From NCBI GenBank assembly GCA_014904845.1, contig MU119624.1:1-37107 (forward strand): a DNA stretch of 37,107 nt, given 5' to 3'. The notes under the pieces are model-generated. The model saw nothing but the letters and a program-made list of their open reading frames with translations, ran no database searches and had not been told where the DNA came from. Source of the DNA: Acephala macrosclerotiorum (Eukaryota > Ascomycota > Leotiomycetes > Helotiales > Mollisiaceae). The position numbers and the translations under genes are program-made. Below, piece after piece: positions 13,985 to 24,330 of this stretch. How positions within the stretch are numbered: position 1 is the first letter of the stretch; every line of letters starts with the position of its first letter.

Positions 13985-14752
13985 ATGATCATGATGTCGG
14001 CTTCCCCCTTCTCGACCCTCCCACCCGAAGTCATATGTCGGGTCTTTGAGTCTGCGGATGACTTCTCCGTGGTGGCCGCTCTTGCTCAAACGGCACGTAT
14101 CTTCTATCACACCTGGCGAGAGAATCCGACCTCCATCTGCCGAGCCGTCGCTCCTCGTGTCATCTCGAACCTCACCGACGCCGAGCGATTGCTTGACATG
14201 CAAGAGGCAGCTGAAGCTGAAGCTGTGAGTCAGTCGCAAGATGGCCGCGAGCAGAAGTCCATCATCCGAGCCAAGCGTCTCCTGTTCAATGCTCGCTGTG
14301 CCTCTGCTGCTGGTGACTGCTGGGTGAATCTCCTTCAGATTCACGAAACCTTTGACAGAGAAGAACACAGAGGAGAAGATCCGCACATGAGGCCATCCGA
14401 ACTTGCACGCTTCAAACATGCTTTCTATTGTGTCTGGACCATTGGGGTCATGGGAAAGGCTCCGCACCTACAGGACCAAGCCTCCGCGTTTCTCGATGAG
14501 TGCAGTCCACGAGAGCTGTGCAGACTCGAAGAACTGGCAGTGTGGGCTACGTCTTATAATGATAATGATTTCGGGTCTTTAGGTCTTGACCTCGAGGATG
14601 AAGTTTGGAAGGCTGGTTGCGATCTGGTCTCGAAACGCTGGATGGCTTACCGCGATGGGAAGCAGATAGCAGCGCCCGATTATACACCTCTGTATTTCTT
14701 TGCCTTCTTTGATCATACTCAAAGATTTATCGACTTGATTCAAGACGAGTAG
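13985..14752 (+). CDS. F-box domain protein (255 aa)
   Basis: It is an intronless reading frame with a recognisable F-box near the N-terminus: residues about 8-47 contain STLPPEVICRVFESADDF followed by a VVAALAQTARIFYHTWREN stretch, the LPxE...IF...D...VAAL..T pattern seen in many Dothideomycete F-box proteins. F-box proteins link substrates to SCF ubiquitin ligases through Skp1. The remaining ~200 residues are mostly helical, contain no LRR, WD40 or Kelch repeats, and I cannot name the substrate-binding part. Three ATGs lie close together (codons 1, 3 and 4), and the third gives MSASPFSTLPPE, a likely alternative start. Codon use and composition are normal, in sharp contrast to the flanks. 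It sits between an LTR and a decaying purU copy. The gene looks intact, but whether it is expressed is unknown. Confidence 0.8.
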   Translation: MIMMSASPFSTLPPEVICRVFESADDFSVVAALAQTARIFYHTWRENPTSICRAVAPRVISNLTDAERLLDMQEAAEAEAVSQSQDGREQKSIIRAKRLLFNARCASAAGDCWVNLLQIHETFDREEHRGEDPHMRPSELARFKHAFYCVWTIGVMGKAPHLQDQASAFLDECSPRELCRLEELAVWATSYNDNDFGSLGLDLEDEVWKAGCDLVSKRWMAYRDGKQIAAPDYTPLYFFAFFDHTQRFIDLIQDE

Positions 14753-14906
14753 GAAAAGGGGCTTTCGAATCCTTTGTTTACAGAGGTGGTAATACTTTCA
14801 ACACGGGTTAATATGATATTTCGATGCGAGTCTCTCTCCACATTCCATAAGATCAAGCGAGCCTCAATTCCCCACTAGACATCATCATCAGACCGCACTC
14901 CCCGAA
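14753..14906 (+). other. Intergenic spacer, F-box 3' UTR and purU leader
   Basis: These 154 bp of ordinary composition separate the F-box stop from the purU-like ATG. They should hold the 3' UTR of the former and the leader of the latter, including an ATCATCATCA run and pyrimidine-rich patches before the ATG. No repeat or further gene is seen. Confidence 0.4.
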
Positions 14907-15067
14907 ATGGCCCAGGAATACATTCTCACTCTCTCACACCCCGACCAGCCGGGCATGTCCACGCCGCTATTAATTTCCTGGTAAAATATAATTTTAATAT
15001 TATCGACTTATAACAATTAAACGATTCTTTTAAAAAGTTTTTTATGCGTATTTATTTCGCGAACGCT
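14907..15067 (+). pseudogene. purU: 5' remnant of formyltetrahydrofolate deformylase (ACT domain), frameshifted and RIP-degraded
   Basis: From ATG 14907 the frame reads MAQEYILTLSHPDQPG, the start of the ACT domain of PurU-type formyltetrahydrofolate deformylases (10-formyl-THF to formate and THF). After PG one base is missing (about 14955-14957). In the next frame the family pattern resumes as VHAAINFLV, then crosses into the AT-rich block as KYNFNIIDL, a stop, and QLNDSFKKFFMRIYFANA. This matches the family's HNFNIIDLQQ...KFFMR region. The stop is TAA where CAA (Gln) is expected, and TAT (Tyr) stands where CAC or CAT (His) is expected, both C-to-T changes. Beyond 15067 homology can no longer be read. 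The catalytic formyltransferase-like domain would lie in the decayed part. This copy cannot be functional; a normal paralogue elsewhere is expected. Confidence 0.78.
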
Positions 15068-17818
15068 AAAATAAAAAAATTAATTATTAAAAAAATAACG
15101 TTAAAAATAAAATATTAATAATTATTATAAAATAAATAATTAAAAAAATAAATTATTTACGAAATATAAATTTTTTTCAAATATATAATAATAAAATTAA
15201 ATAAATTATTTATATTATTTATTATTAATTTAAAAAGTTTAAAATTTATAAAAAATAAAATTTTAATTTTAAATTTTTATAAAACGTATAATATTTATTA
15301 TAATTAAATAATTCAAAATAAAATTTTATAAAATATATTTATATAATTATTTAAAAAAAATAATTATAAAATATTAAAAAAAAATTTAATATAAAATTTA
15401 AATTTTTTTTAATTAATTTAATTAAAATTTAATAAATTTATAATAATATATTTTATATAATTAAATATAATTTTATTTTTAATTTTATATTATTTTATAA
15501 TTTTAATTATAAATTTAATTTAATAATAATTTATTAAAAAATAAATTTAATAAAAAATAATTAAATTAAAAAAATAAAATAAATATAATTTATTATATTA
15601 TTATTTTTATTATTTAAAAAAAGATTTATTAATAAAAATAAATATATTTTATTAATTAAAATAAAAAATATTTAATAATTTTAAATATTAAAATTTATAT
15701 AAATTAAAAAATTAAAAAATTTTATAAAATTATTTAATTTAATAATAATTTTTAATTAATTAAAATTTTTTAAATTATTAATATATATATATATATATAT
15801 ATTAATTTTTTTTTATTATTTAAAATTATATTATATAATAAATTTTAAAATTTATCGAAATATATATAAATATTTATTATATATTTTAATTAAAAAAAAT
15901 TAATAATTTTTATATTTAATATATAAAAATTATATTTATTAAATAAAATATATTAATATTAATAATAAAATTTTAAAAAAATATTAATTTAAAATTTTTA
16001 ATAAAAATTAATTAATAATTAAACTTATTTTTATTTTTTGTATAATTAATTATTCGTTTTAAAAATTAATATTAATTTTTATTAAATTATATATTATTTA
16101 TAAAATAAAAATTATTTTAATTATAAACGAAAAAAATTTAATTTAATTAAAATATTTAAATATAATAATTTAATTGATTTATTAAAAAATATTATAATAT
16201 ATAATTTTAAAAAAAAAATTATTTAAATTTCGATTTTATTACGTTTATAATTATAATTTATTAATTAATTTAAATCGTATAAAATTTATAAATAAATCGA
16301 AATTAAATTAAATATTATTAAATTTTAAATGATTTTATTAATAAAATATAATTATATTTAATAAAAATCGCGATTGTAAATTTTTAAATATATTTTTATT
16401 TTAAATATTAAAATTAATAATCGTTTTTTTAATAAATTAAATTAATCGTAATAATTTAATATAAAAATTAAAATTGTTAAAATTGTTTTTTTTAAATATT
16501 AAAATATTTATTTAATATTAAAAATAAAATAAAAATTTTAAAAAAAATTTTAATAATAAAATTTTAAATTATTATTTTTTAATAATTATATTGTTTTAAA
16601 TATTTATAAAATATTTAAATTAAAAATTATTAATTTGAAATTTAAAATAAAAATATATTATTAAAATTGAAATTTTTAAAAATTTTTATAAATTTTTTTT
16701 TATGAAATTTATAAAATAAAATATATATTAAATATTAAAAAAAAAAAAATTTATTAATTAATTCGTTTTTAAATTAATAAATAAATTTTTTTTAATTAAT
16801 AAATTAAATTTATTTAAAATAATTTATAATTCGTAAATTAATTAATTAATTAATAAAATTTTTTTTTTAATTATTTTATTATAAATAAAAAAAATTTATA
16901 TATTGAAAAATACGTAATTAATATTATTTTTAAAATTAATTATTTAAAAAATCTTTTAAAAAAAATAATATAATTTTATTATAATTATTTTTTTTTATAT
17001 AATAAATTCGTTTAAAATTTAAAAAAAAAAATTTTAAATTTTTTTAAATATTTTTATTTTAAAATATTAAATAATTAATTTAATTTAAATTATAATTTAT
17101 TTTTATTTATAAATATATATATATTTATTATTAAACGAATATTAATAATTTAAAAATTTTATATAATAAATTATATTAATTTTTTTAAAATAAATATTAT
17201 TAAATAAAAATTTATTATTAAAAAAAAATTTTTTATTTAAATAATTAATTTATTATTTTAATAAATTAATAAAATAATAATTATAATTTAAAATTTGTTT
17301 ATAAAAATTAAATAAAAAAAATTATATAATATAAAAAAATTTTATTAATAATAATATATTAATATATTAATTTTTTTAAAAAAAATATAAAATAAATTTA
17401 TAAAATAAATTTTTTTATAATTTTTAAATTAATAAATAATTTAATTAAAAAAATAAAAATAAAAATAATAAAAATTCGTAAAAATTTATTTTATATTTAT
17501 ATTTTTTATTTATAATAAAAAATGATAAAAATATTTAAAAATTAAAAATAAATATAAAAATAAATTTAAATAAATTAATTTTTTTTTAATATATAATTTA
17601 TAAATTTTAAAAAATTAAATTTTTATAATTTTTATAAAATATTATAAAATAAATTTAATAAAATTATTTAATAAATAAATATTTATAAATATTATAAATA
17701 ATATTTAAAATTTTAATATTATTAATAAAATTTAAAATATTTCAAAATATTAATATTTGATTTTTAAATATTATTTATATTATATATATAATTAATTATT
17801 AAATATATTTTATTAAAT

Positions 17819-17857
<39 letters not shown>

Positions 17858-19190
17858 TAATTATTTTTTTAATTTATTTATAAAAATTAAAAAATAATTT
17901 ATTATATTTTTTAATTATTAAAATTTATAAAATTAAAAAAAAATATAATTTTTTAAATTTATTTTATTTAAATTTATAATTATTAAATTATTATTTATTT
18001 TTTTTATAATTAATAAATTAAAAAAAAAAATTTTATATATAATATATTATAAATTTTTTTATAATAATAATTTCATAAAATATAAAACGTTTTATATAAA
18101 ATATTTATTCAAATTTTTAATAAATTATTATAATATTTAAATTTAAAAAAAAATTTAATTATATTAAATTTATTAAAATATAATATACGATTTTTTAATT
18201 TTATTTATTTTTAAAAAAAATTTTTAAATATATTTTTAATATTAATAAATTAATTATAATAATTATTTTTTTAAATAATAATTTATTAATAAATTTTTAT
18301 TATTTATTAAAATCGCGTTATATAATTTTTATAAATATATTATAATTATAAAATTTATATATTAAAAATAATATAATAAATTAATAAAATTTTAAAAATA
18401 AAAAATATATAAATTTAAAAAAATATTTATTAATAAAATCGAAAAAAATTATAAAATATTTTATTTTTACAAATTTTTTTAAAACGTATTAATATATATA
18501 ATTAAAAATATTATAATATTAATTTTAAATAAAAAATTTTAAAAAAAATTAATAAATAATTTTATATTAATTTTATATAAAATATATTAAATAAATTAAA
18601 ATTTTTAAAAAATAAATAATATAATTTTATTTTTTTATTTAATAAAATTATTATAAATAAAAAAAAAATTTAATTAAAAAATTATTATTATTTTTATATT
18701 TAATAATTTCTTTTTATTTATTTAATTATTAAAAAATTATATATATTTATTTTTTTCGATTTTAATAAATTTAAAAATATAAATTATAATTTTTTTTTTT
18801 AATTTTTTAAATATTTTATTTATTATAAAAATTTTTAATTATTTTTTATTTAATATTTATATTTATATTATTATTATAATTAATAAATTTAATAATATTT
18901 TCGTTTTTATTATTATATAAATTTTTTTAATTATTATTTTATTTATTTTTTTAAATTAATTTTTTTTATATTTAATAATAAACGTTAAAATATATTTAAT
19001 TTTATTTATAATTTCGTTTTTTTTTTTAATTTTTATTTTTAAAAATTTTATTTATTTATATATTTCGTTTTAATTAAAATTTTTTTTAAAAAAAATCGAA
19101 TTTTAATAATTAAAATAATAATAATAAATTTTTATTTAATTTTATATTATAAAAATTTAATTATATTTATTTTAATAAAATGTTTCTCTC
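15068..19190. other. AT-only RIP-decayed block, no gene
   Basis: Nearly pure A+T with very few CpG pairs, visibly fewer than in 1-13600. It presumably begins with the rest of the decayed purU copy and continues into unrecognisable repeat DNA. It contains an (AT)n run at about 15781-15802 and a TAA microsatellite at 17819-17857. No ORF, LTR or terminal repeat could be recognised. Confidence 0.7.
17819..17857. repeat. (TAA)n microsatellite
   Basis: About 13 uninterrupted TAA units inside the AT-rich block. Simple repeats of this kind arise readily in RIP-decayed DNA through slippage. Confidence 0.9.
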
Positions 19191-19194
19191 GTAC

Positions 19195-19258
19195 CGAAAG
19201 AAAAAGTCCGTTCGCCGATTCGCAAGTGAGCCAATCAGCGGACGAACTCTTTCTTTCG
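19195..19258. repeat. Imperfect inverted repeat (23-bp arms) at the left end of copy A
   Basis: Arm 19195-19217 (CGAAAGAAAAAGTCCGTTCG...) pairs with 19236-19258 with about four mismatches around an 18-base loop containing GAGCCAAT. The mismatches are transitions. It marks the first non-AT DNA of the island and could be the element terminus. Confidence 0.65.
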
Positions 19259-19484
19259 ATACTCGACGCACATTTTGCTCCGCAGGCTTCGCAGGGGCGC
19301 TCCTACGGAGGACTACAAAGTCTTCGACTTTAGTAATTTATTCAATTTACTTTTATTTTAAATTCTAAGTTAAAAGCTCTTAATTTGAGCGTTTTATAAG
19401 CATTTGAAATTGGCATAGTTATTGAGAGATAGTAGTTTGAGATTCTGCCGGGCGGTGAAGCCGATAAGCTGATAAGCTTTTTAG

Positions 19485-20165
19485 TGCCTAAGACAGAGAG
19501 ATCTAGTTGCTCGGAGCTTTATTACCAGGGTGACACCCCCTGGGACCCCCGTCTTATATTCAGTTGCTACGATCGATTCAATCAATTTAGATTATTTTAC
19601 TTAGTATATAATTCCAGGGAAAGACTCCCTGGGACCCCCCTCGAGAGCTGCGCAGCTATAGAGATATCCAGCACTAAGTGAGTGCTTTAATGCCTAAGGC
19701 AGAAACGCACTTCCGGGGTTTTACACCAGGGGGACACCCTTTGGGATCCCCGTCTCTTATATCGAGTTACCACGATCGATTCAATCAATTTAAATCACTT
19801 TCTTTAGTATATAATTCCAGGGAGAGACCTCCTGGGACCCCCCTTGAAAGCTGCGCAACTATAGAGATATTCAGCATTTAAATGAGTGCTTTAATATCTA
19901 AGGCAGAAACGCACTTCTGGCAGAGCCTCACAGGGGGATACCCCTTGGGACTTCCGTCTTTTATATTGAATTGCTACGATTGATTCTATTGATTATAAAT
20001 ATTTATTGCGATTATATTTACTAGGGGGAGACCCTCTAGAACTTCTTTTAAAAGCTGCGCAGCTATAGAGTTAATAAGTGGTGTGCCAGCATTTTAATGC
20101 TTAAGGCAGAAACGCACTTGGAGAGTTTTGGTGTTTCTCACTGGAGGAGCGGTTGCCAGCTTTAG
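19485..20165. repeat. Tandem array of ~204-bp palindromic units (3 full, plus a 68-bp partial)
   Basis: Units begin with TGCCTAAGGCAGAAACGCACTT or a variant at 19485, 19691, 19895 and 20098 (periods 206, 204, 203). A further fragment starts at 20166 and leads into the 3' module. Each full unit carries hairpin 1 (CCAGGG...CCCTGG; 19525-19543 in unit 1), hairpin 2 (CCAGGG...CCCTGG or CTAGGG...CCTCTAG; 19614-19632 in unit 1) and a self-complementary AGCTGCGCAGCT (19646-19657). The hairpins are followed by GGGACCCCC. Short frames across the units are by-products and differ between units. Confidence 0.8.
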
Positions 20166-20833
20166 TGCCTAAGGCAGCAGCGTACTTAAGAGTTTTGCGG
20201 TCGCTATTTTTACTAAGTGCGACTATATTCTACTGATTTGCGCAATAACGGATTAATAGAATCGCTTGAAACTTGGAATCTGGCGGTATTTAATTGAAGT
20301 TCAACTGATTTCCGAATATTAAGCTGTTTATATAATAGCTTGAATTAATATTTAAAGCGCAACGCAATTGAGATTTTGGTGTTTTTCGCCGGAGCGATTA
20401 TATATTATTCCGGGGCCTCTAAACTATTTCTGCTGCAAAATTCCTTAATGAACCAATCAAATCGCTGCATTTGAGCACCCCGATTAAATTTTGCTGAAAT
20501 CGCCCATAGTTGAGATGACTCGTGCCACGTGAATAACACGTGACTTGAAAAAAGTTGACATTAGTCCTTAAAGTGAACGGCCAATAATAAAATAATAAAT
20601 TTTTTTTTATAAATATAAATTATTTTTATATTAATATTTATTATAATTTATTATAAAATTTTAAATATTTTTATAAAATTTTAAATATTTTTATAATATT
20701 TTTTTTTAATAATATTAATTAATTATTTAAAAATATTTTTTTTTAATATATTTAAATTTATTATATAATTTAATTATAATTATTATATATTATTTTAAAT
20801 TATTTTATAAGTATAATATTAATTTAATAATTA

Positions 20834-20890
20834 CGTGAAATACTAGGCCAGATTGGAACTAGCGCCGTTTGCGCTAAAATTGAGATTATA
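20834..20890. other. Isolated ~55-bp unmutated island
   Basis: The bases from about GTGAAATACTAGGCCAG to GCTAAAATTGAG have normal composition, and AT-only DNA lies on both sides. It includes a short GCGCCGTTTGCGC inverted motif. No match was found elsewhere in the window. It may be an old insertion-site scar or the end of an element. Confidence 0.5.
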
Positions 20891-22520
20891 TTTTTTAATT
20901 TTTACGCGTTTATTAAATTTATAATTTATAATTAATTAAAAAATTATTTAATTTATTATTAATAATATTAATATATTTAAAATAAATTAAAATAAATAAA
21001 ATTTAATAAAAAATCTTTCAAATATTTTATTTTAAATATTATAATTAAAAAATTTTTAATTATTATTTTAATCGTTTTAAAATTATTAAATATTAAATAA
21101 TATTTTAAAAATAATTTAAATAATTATTATAAAAAAAATATTATTATTATAATTTAATTATTTATTAATTTTAAAAAAAAACGATTAATATAATTAATAT
21201 TAAAAATTTAAATAAATATTTTTATTTTATATATTTATTTTTAATTTTTTTAATTAAAATTAAAATTATTTTAATATAATTAAATTCGATTATATTAAAT
21301 TTATAAATATTTTTTTTTAATATATTTAATTTCGAAATCGAATAATTATATTTAAACGAATTAATAAAAAAAATTTTATTTAATTTAATTAAATAATAAA
21401 TATATTAATATTTATTTTAAAAATAAAATAAATATTATATAATTAAAATTGTAATTTATAAATTTTTTTTTTTTATTATTTTTAATTAATTAATATAATA
21501 ATTTAATAATAATATTAAAATATTAAATTTAAATTTTATAATAAATATAAATTTTAATAAAAATTTTAATTTTAAAAATATTATTATTTTTAAAATAATA
21601 TTTTTTAAAATTATAAATAAAATTAATAATAATTATTTTATTTTAATAAAATTATAATTTAAATTTTTTTAATTTAATTTAATATTTTATTTAAATTTAA
21701 AATATATTTAAAAATATTAATTTATTATTATAATTTTAAAAAATACGTTTTTTAAAATTTTTAAAAAATTTTTAATATTAAAATAATTCGTAAAAATAAA
21801 TATTTTATATATTTTTTAATATATTTTTAAAATATTTTTCGTATTTTAAATTTTTGAAATTAATTTTTTTATTTTATTAATTAAATCGAGTAATTATATT
21901 TTTTTAAATTTAAATTTATATATTATATTAATATTTATATTAAATAATTTTAAATTAAAATTATTTTTATTTTTATATTTTTATATTAAATCTTTTTTTA
22001 ATATTTTTTTAATTTAAAAATATATATAAATATAACGATTTTTAATAATTTAATATTTTAAAATATATAATTTAAAAATAATAATAATATATATTTTTAT
22101 AATTAATAATAAAATAAAAATTTTAAATTTTATAAAACTTTTAATAATGAAAACAAATTAATTCATTTTTATAAATATTTTATAAAATTAATTATTTTTA
22201 ATATATTTTTATTATTAATTAATTATTATTATAATAAAATTTTATATTTTTAAAATATTAATAATTATTTTTTTTTTAAAAAATTTTTAAAAAAAAACTA
22301 TATTTTTTATAAAATATTTATTTTTTAATTAATTTATATTTTTTTTTAGTTTTTTATTTTAAATGTTTTATAAAAATTATTATTATAATTCGATTTTTAA
22401 ATATTTTATTTTTATTTTTTATTAAAAACTTTTTTATATATTTTAAATTTTATTTATTATTATTATATTTATTAATAACTTTTTATAAAATTTATTCATA
22501 ATCGTTTTATTAAAATTTTA

Positions 22521-22580
<60 letters not shown>
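22521..22580. repeat. (ATT)n microsatellite, 20 units
   Basis: Sixty bases of uninterrupted ATT. It lies inside AT-only DNA and has no gene context. Confidence 0.95.
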
Positions 22581-22582
<2 letters not shown>

Positions 22583-22750
22583 AAATATATAATAATAAAT
22601 TTAATTTTTTTAATTATTTATTTTATAATTTAATTTTATTAATATTAATTATTTTTAAATATAAACGATTATAAAAATCGATTATAATTTTAAAAATTAT
22701 TATATTTATAATTAATTAATTTATTTATAAATAAATAAAAATATTTCTTT

Positions 22751-23149
22751 TTTTACTCGACGCACATTTTGCTTCGCAGGCCTCGCAAAGGCGCTCCTGC
22801 GAAGGACTACAAAGTCTTCGACTTTAGTAATTTACTCTTATTTCAAGTTTCAAGCTAATAGCTCTTAATTTGAGCGTTTTATAAGCATTTGAAATTGGCA
22901 TAGTTATTGAGAGATAGTAGTTTGAGATTCTGCCGGGCGGTGAAACCGATAAGCTGATAAGCTCAGTAGTGCCTCAAGCAAAAACACACTTACTGCGGAG
23001 CCTCATATTACCAGGGGGACACTCCCTGGGACCCCCGTCTTTTATATTGAGTTGCTACGATTGCTTCTATTGATTATCAATAGTTATTACGATTATATTT
23101 ACTAGGGGAAGACCCCCTAGGACTCCCCTTGAAAGTTGCGCAACTATAG
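22751..23149. repeat. Palindrome-rich repeat family, copy B, left part
   Basis: Nearly identical to 19257-19484 of copy A, followed by a single tandem unit from 22970. The unit keeps both hairpins (CCAGGG...CCCTGG and CTAGGGG...CCCCTAG at 23102-23120) and the palindrome AGTTGCGCAACT (23134-23145). It is then cut by the LINE-like insertion. Only one full unit is present, against three in copy A, so the family varies in unit number. Confidence 0.8.
23134..23149. repeat. Left target-site duplication of the LINE-like insertion
   Basis: AGTTGCGCAACTATAG here is repeated at 24331-24346 as AATTGTGCAATTATAG, with three C-to-T or G-to-A differences. A 16-bp duplication of this type fits target-primed reverse transcription. 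It includes the unit's palindrome, so the insertion site lies at its edge. Confidence 0.65.
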
Positions 23150-24330
23150 AATGGAATGGAATGGAATTTATTTTAAGTCCGTGTTTGCCGTTAAACAATG
23201 GGATTGTCGGGACCACTGCTAGCACCCTTATATAGTATACACGGCTATGTACAACTATTATTCGAACGCAAAAACCGATTAAAGAAAAAAGCGAATTATT
23301 ATATAAGCTATATCTCTCGAGTATAGCTAAATTTTCGAGTCTCGATTAAAGTCTTACTATCTCGTTTCGAACTTTTTTCTTTTCCACTTTTTCGTAAGAG
23401 AGATTATTTTTACTTACTCGAAAAAAGACTGAAAGGACTTTCGACATTCGTCTAGTATCGAGAATCCAGTTAATTATTAGCGCTAGTCGCAGTCGGACCC
23501 ACTCAATAAACTTATAATCGAACTAACGTACTACATAGTAGTCTCTACTTCGTTTTTCAATCCTTTTTCTATTAGCTTTAAAGTCGTTGTCGTAGTGCCA
23601 TAGTTTTTCTAATAATACAAGCGTAATTGAATATTCGATTTTCTCTTCTTTTTAACGTATTCAATAGATCTTTACTTTGTCTCGATTATAGATTGAAACT
23701 CTATTTACTAGTTCTTAGTAGTATAGCAAATACTTCAATCGATTGACTAATAATTAAAATTTTAACAATCTTTAAAATTCGATTTTTTTTTTTGTAATTT
23801 ACGTTTTTCTTATAATTGTTTAAAACTTTTCATTTTCAAAGTTTTTACTATTTTTTTTTTTTTATTTCGTTTTTAAATCGAGCAAATATTTTTAATCGAA
23901 TAATTATCGATAGTATTGAAAATATTACTTATTGTAATATTAATATTCGAATTCGACGACGTATTTAATTTTAAGTTTTGAAAAAAAACTTTAATTAAAA
24001 ATAAATTTAAAAATTATAATATTTTTTTCTAATTTAAAATAGTATTTAATAATAAATAATATATAAAATTTTTTTTTTTAGAGATTAATTAAATACTAAA
24101 TTTTATATAAAGTATTTTTTTTTTCTCGCTTTAAAAAAAAACTTTTTTTTTGTCGATTTAAATTCTAATAAACTAACGTTAATAATACAATCGTCGATTT
24201 ATTATTTATAAATTTTTTTTTTAATTTACAAATAACTCGAAATATAAAACAATTATTTTATTATTAATTCTTCGACGTAAATTACTCAAAACGCGTTTTC
24301 AAAAATTTTGAAATTTTGTATAAAAAAATT
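23150..24330 (-). mobile_element. 5'-truncated LINE-like (possibly Tad1-type) insertion with (CCATT)n tail
   Basis: Read on the minus strand, this 1.18-kb segment ends in AATAAATT followed by three CCATT units (plus strand AATGG x3 at 23150-23164), directly against the target duplication. A short pentanucleotide tail, a long variable target duplication and a length far below a full LINE all fit a 5'-truncated non-LTR retrotransposon. The first ~80 bases next to the tail are unmutated. Mutation increases toward 24330, where the DNA is AT-rich with C/G mostly in CpG. No RT or endonuclease motif can be read, so the Tad1 assignment is only a guess from the tail. Confidence 0.6.

Larger units (their letters stand above)
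19195..20590. repeat. Palindrome-rich repeat family, copy A (~1.4 kb, unmutated)
   Basis: An island of ordinary composition with no credible protein-coding frame. It matches 22751-23149 plus 24331-24800 in the same orientation, starting at ACTCGACGCACATTTTGC. Parts in order: an imperfect hairpin at the left end; a shared 5' module with a short AAAGTC-TTC-GACTTT hairpin and GTTATTGAGAGATAGTAG; a tandem array of ~204-bp units; and a shared 3' module containing AATGAACCAATCAAATCGC and two CACGTG sites. Homology fades into the AT-rich DNA after 20582. No transposase, RT or tRNA promoter is visible. It could be a non-autonomous transposable element, a satellite-like repeat or a structured noncoding RNA locus; I do not recognise the family. 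Confidence 0.7.
20591..22745. other. AT-only RIP-decayed block between repeat copies
   Basis: Nearly pure A+T with no ORF. It holds one ~55-bp island at 20834-20890 and an ATT microsatellite at 22521-22580. No terminal repeats were recognised. It may include RIP-decayed continuation of the repeat copies on either side. Confidence 0.7.

Noticed and set aside
13982..14467. 161-codon minus-strand frame opposite the F-box gene
   Set aside because: It is an antisense shadow of a gene with a clear F-box; no family pattern is seen in its translation.
19180..19881. Short plus-strand frames (62-67 codons) in the palindromic repeat
   Set aside because: They run through tandem units and hairpins, begin in AT-only DNA in one case, and change from unit to unit; repeats explain them.
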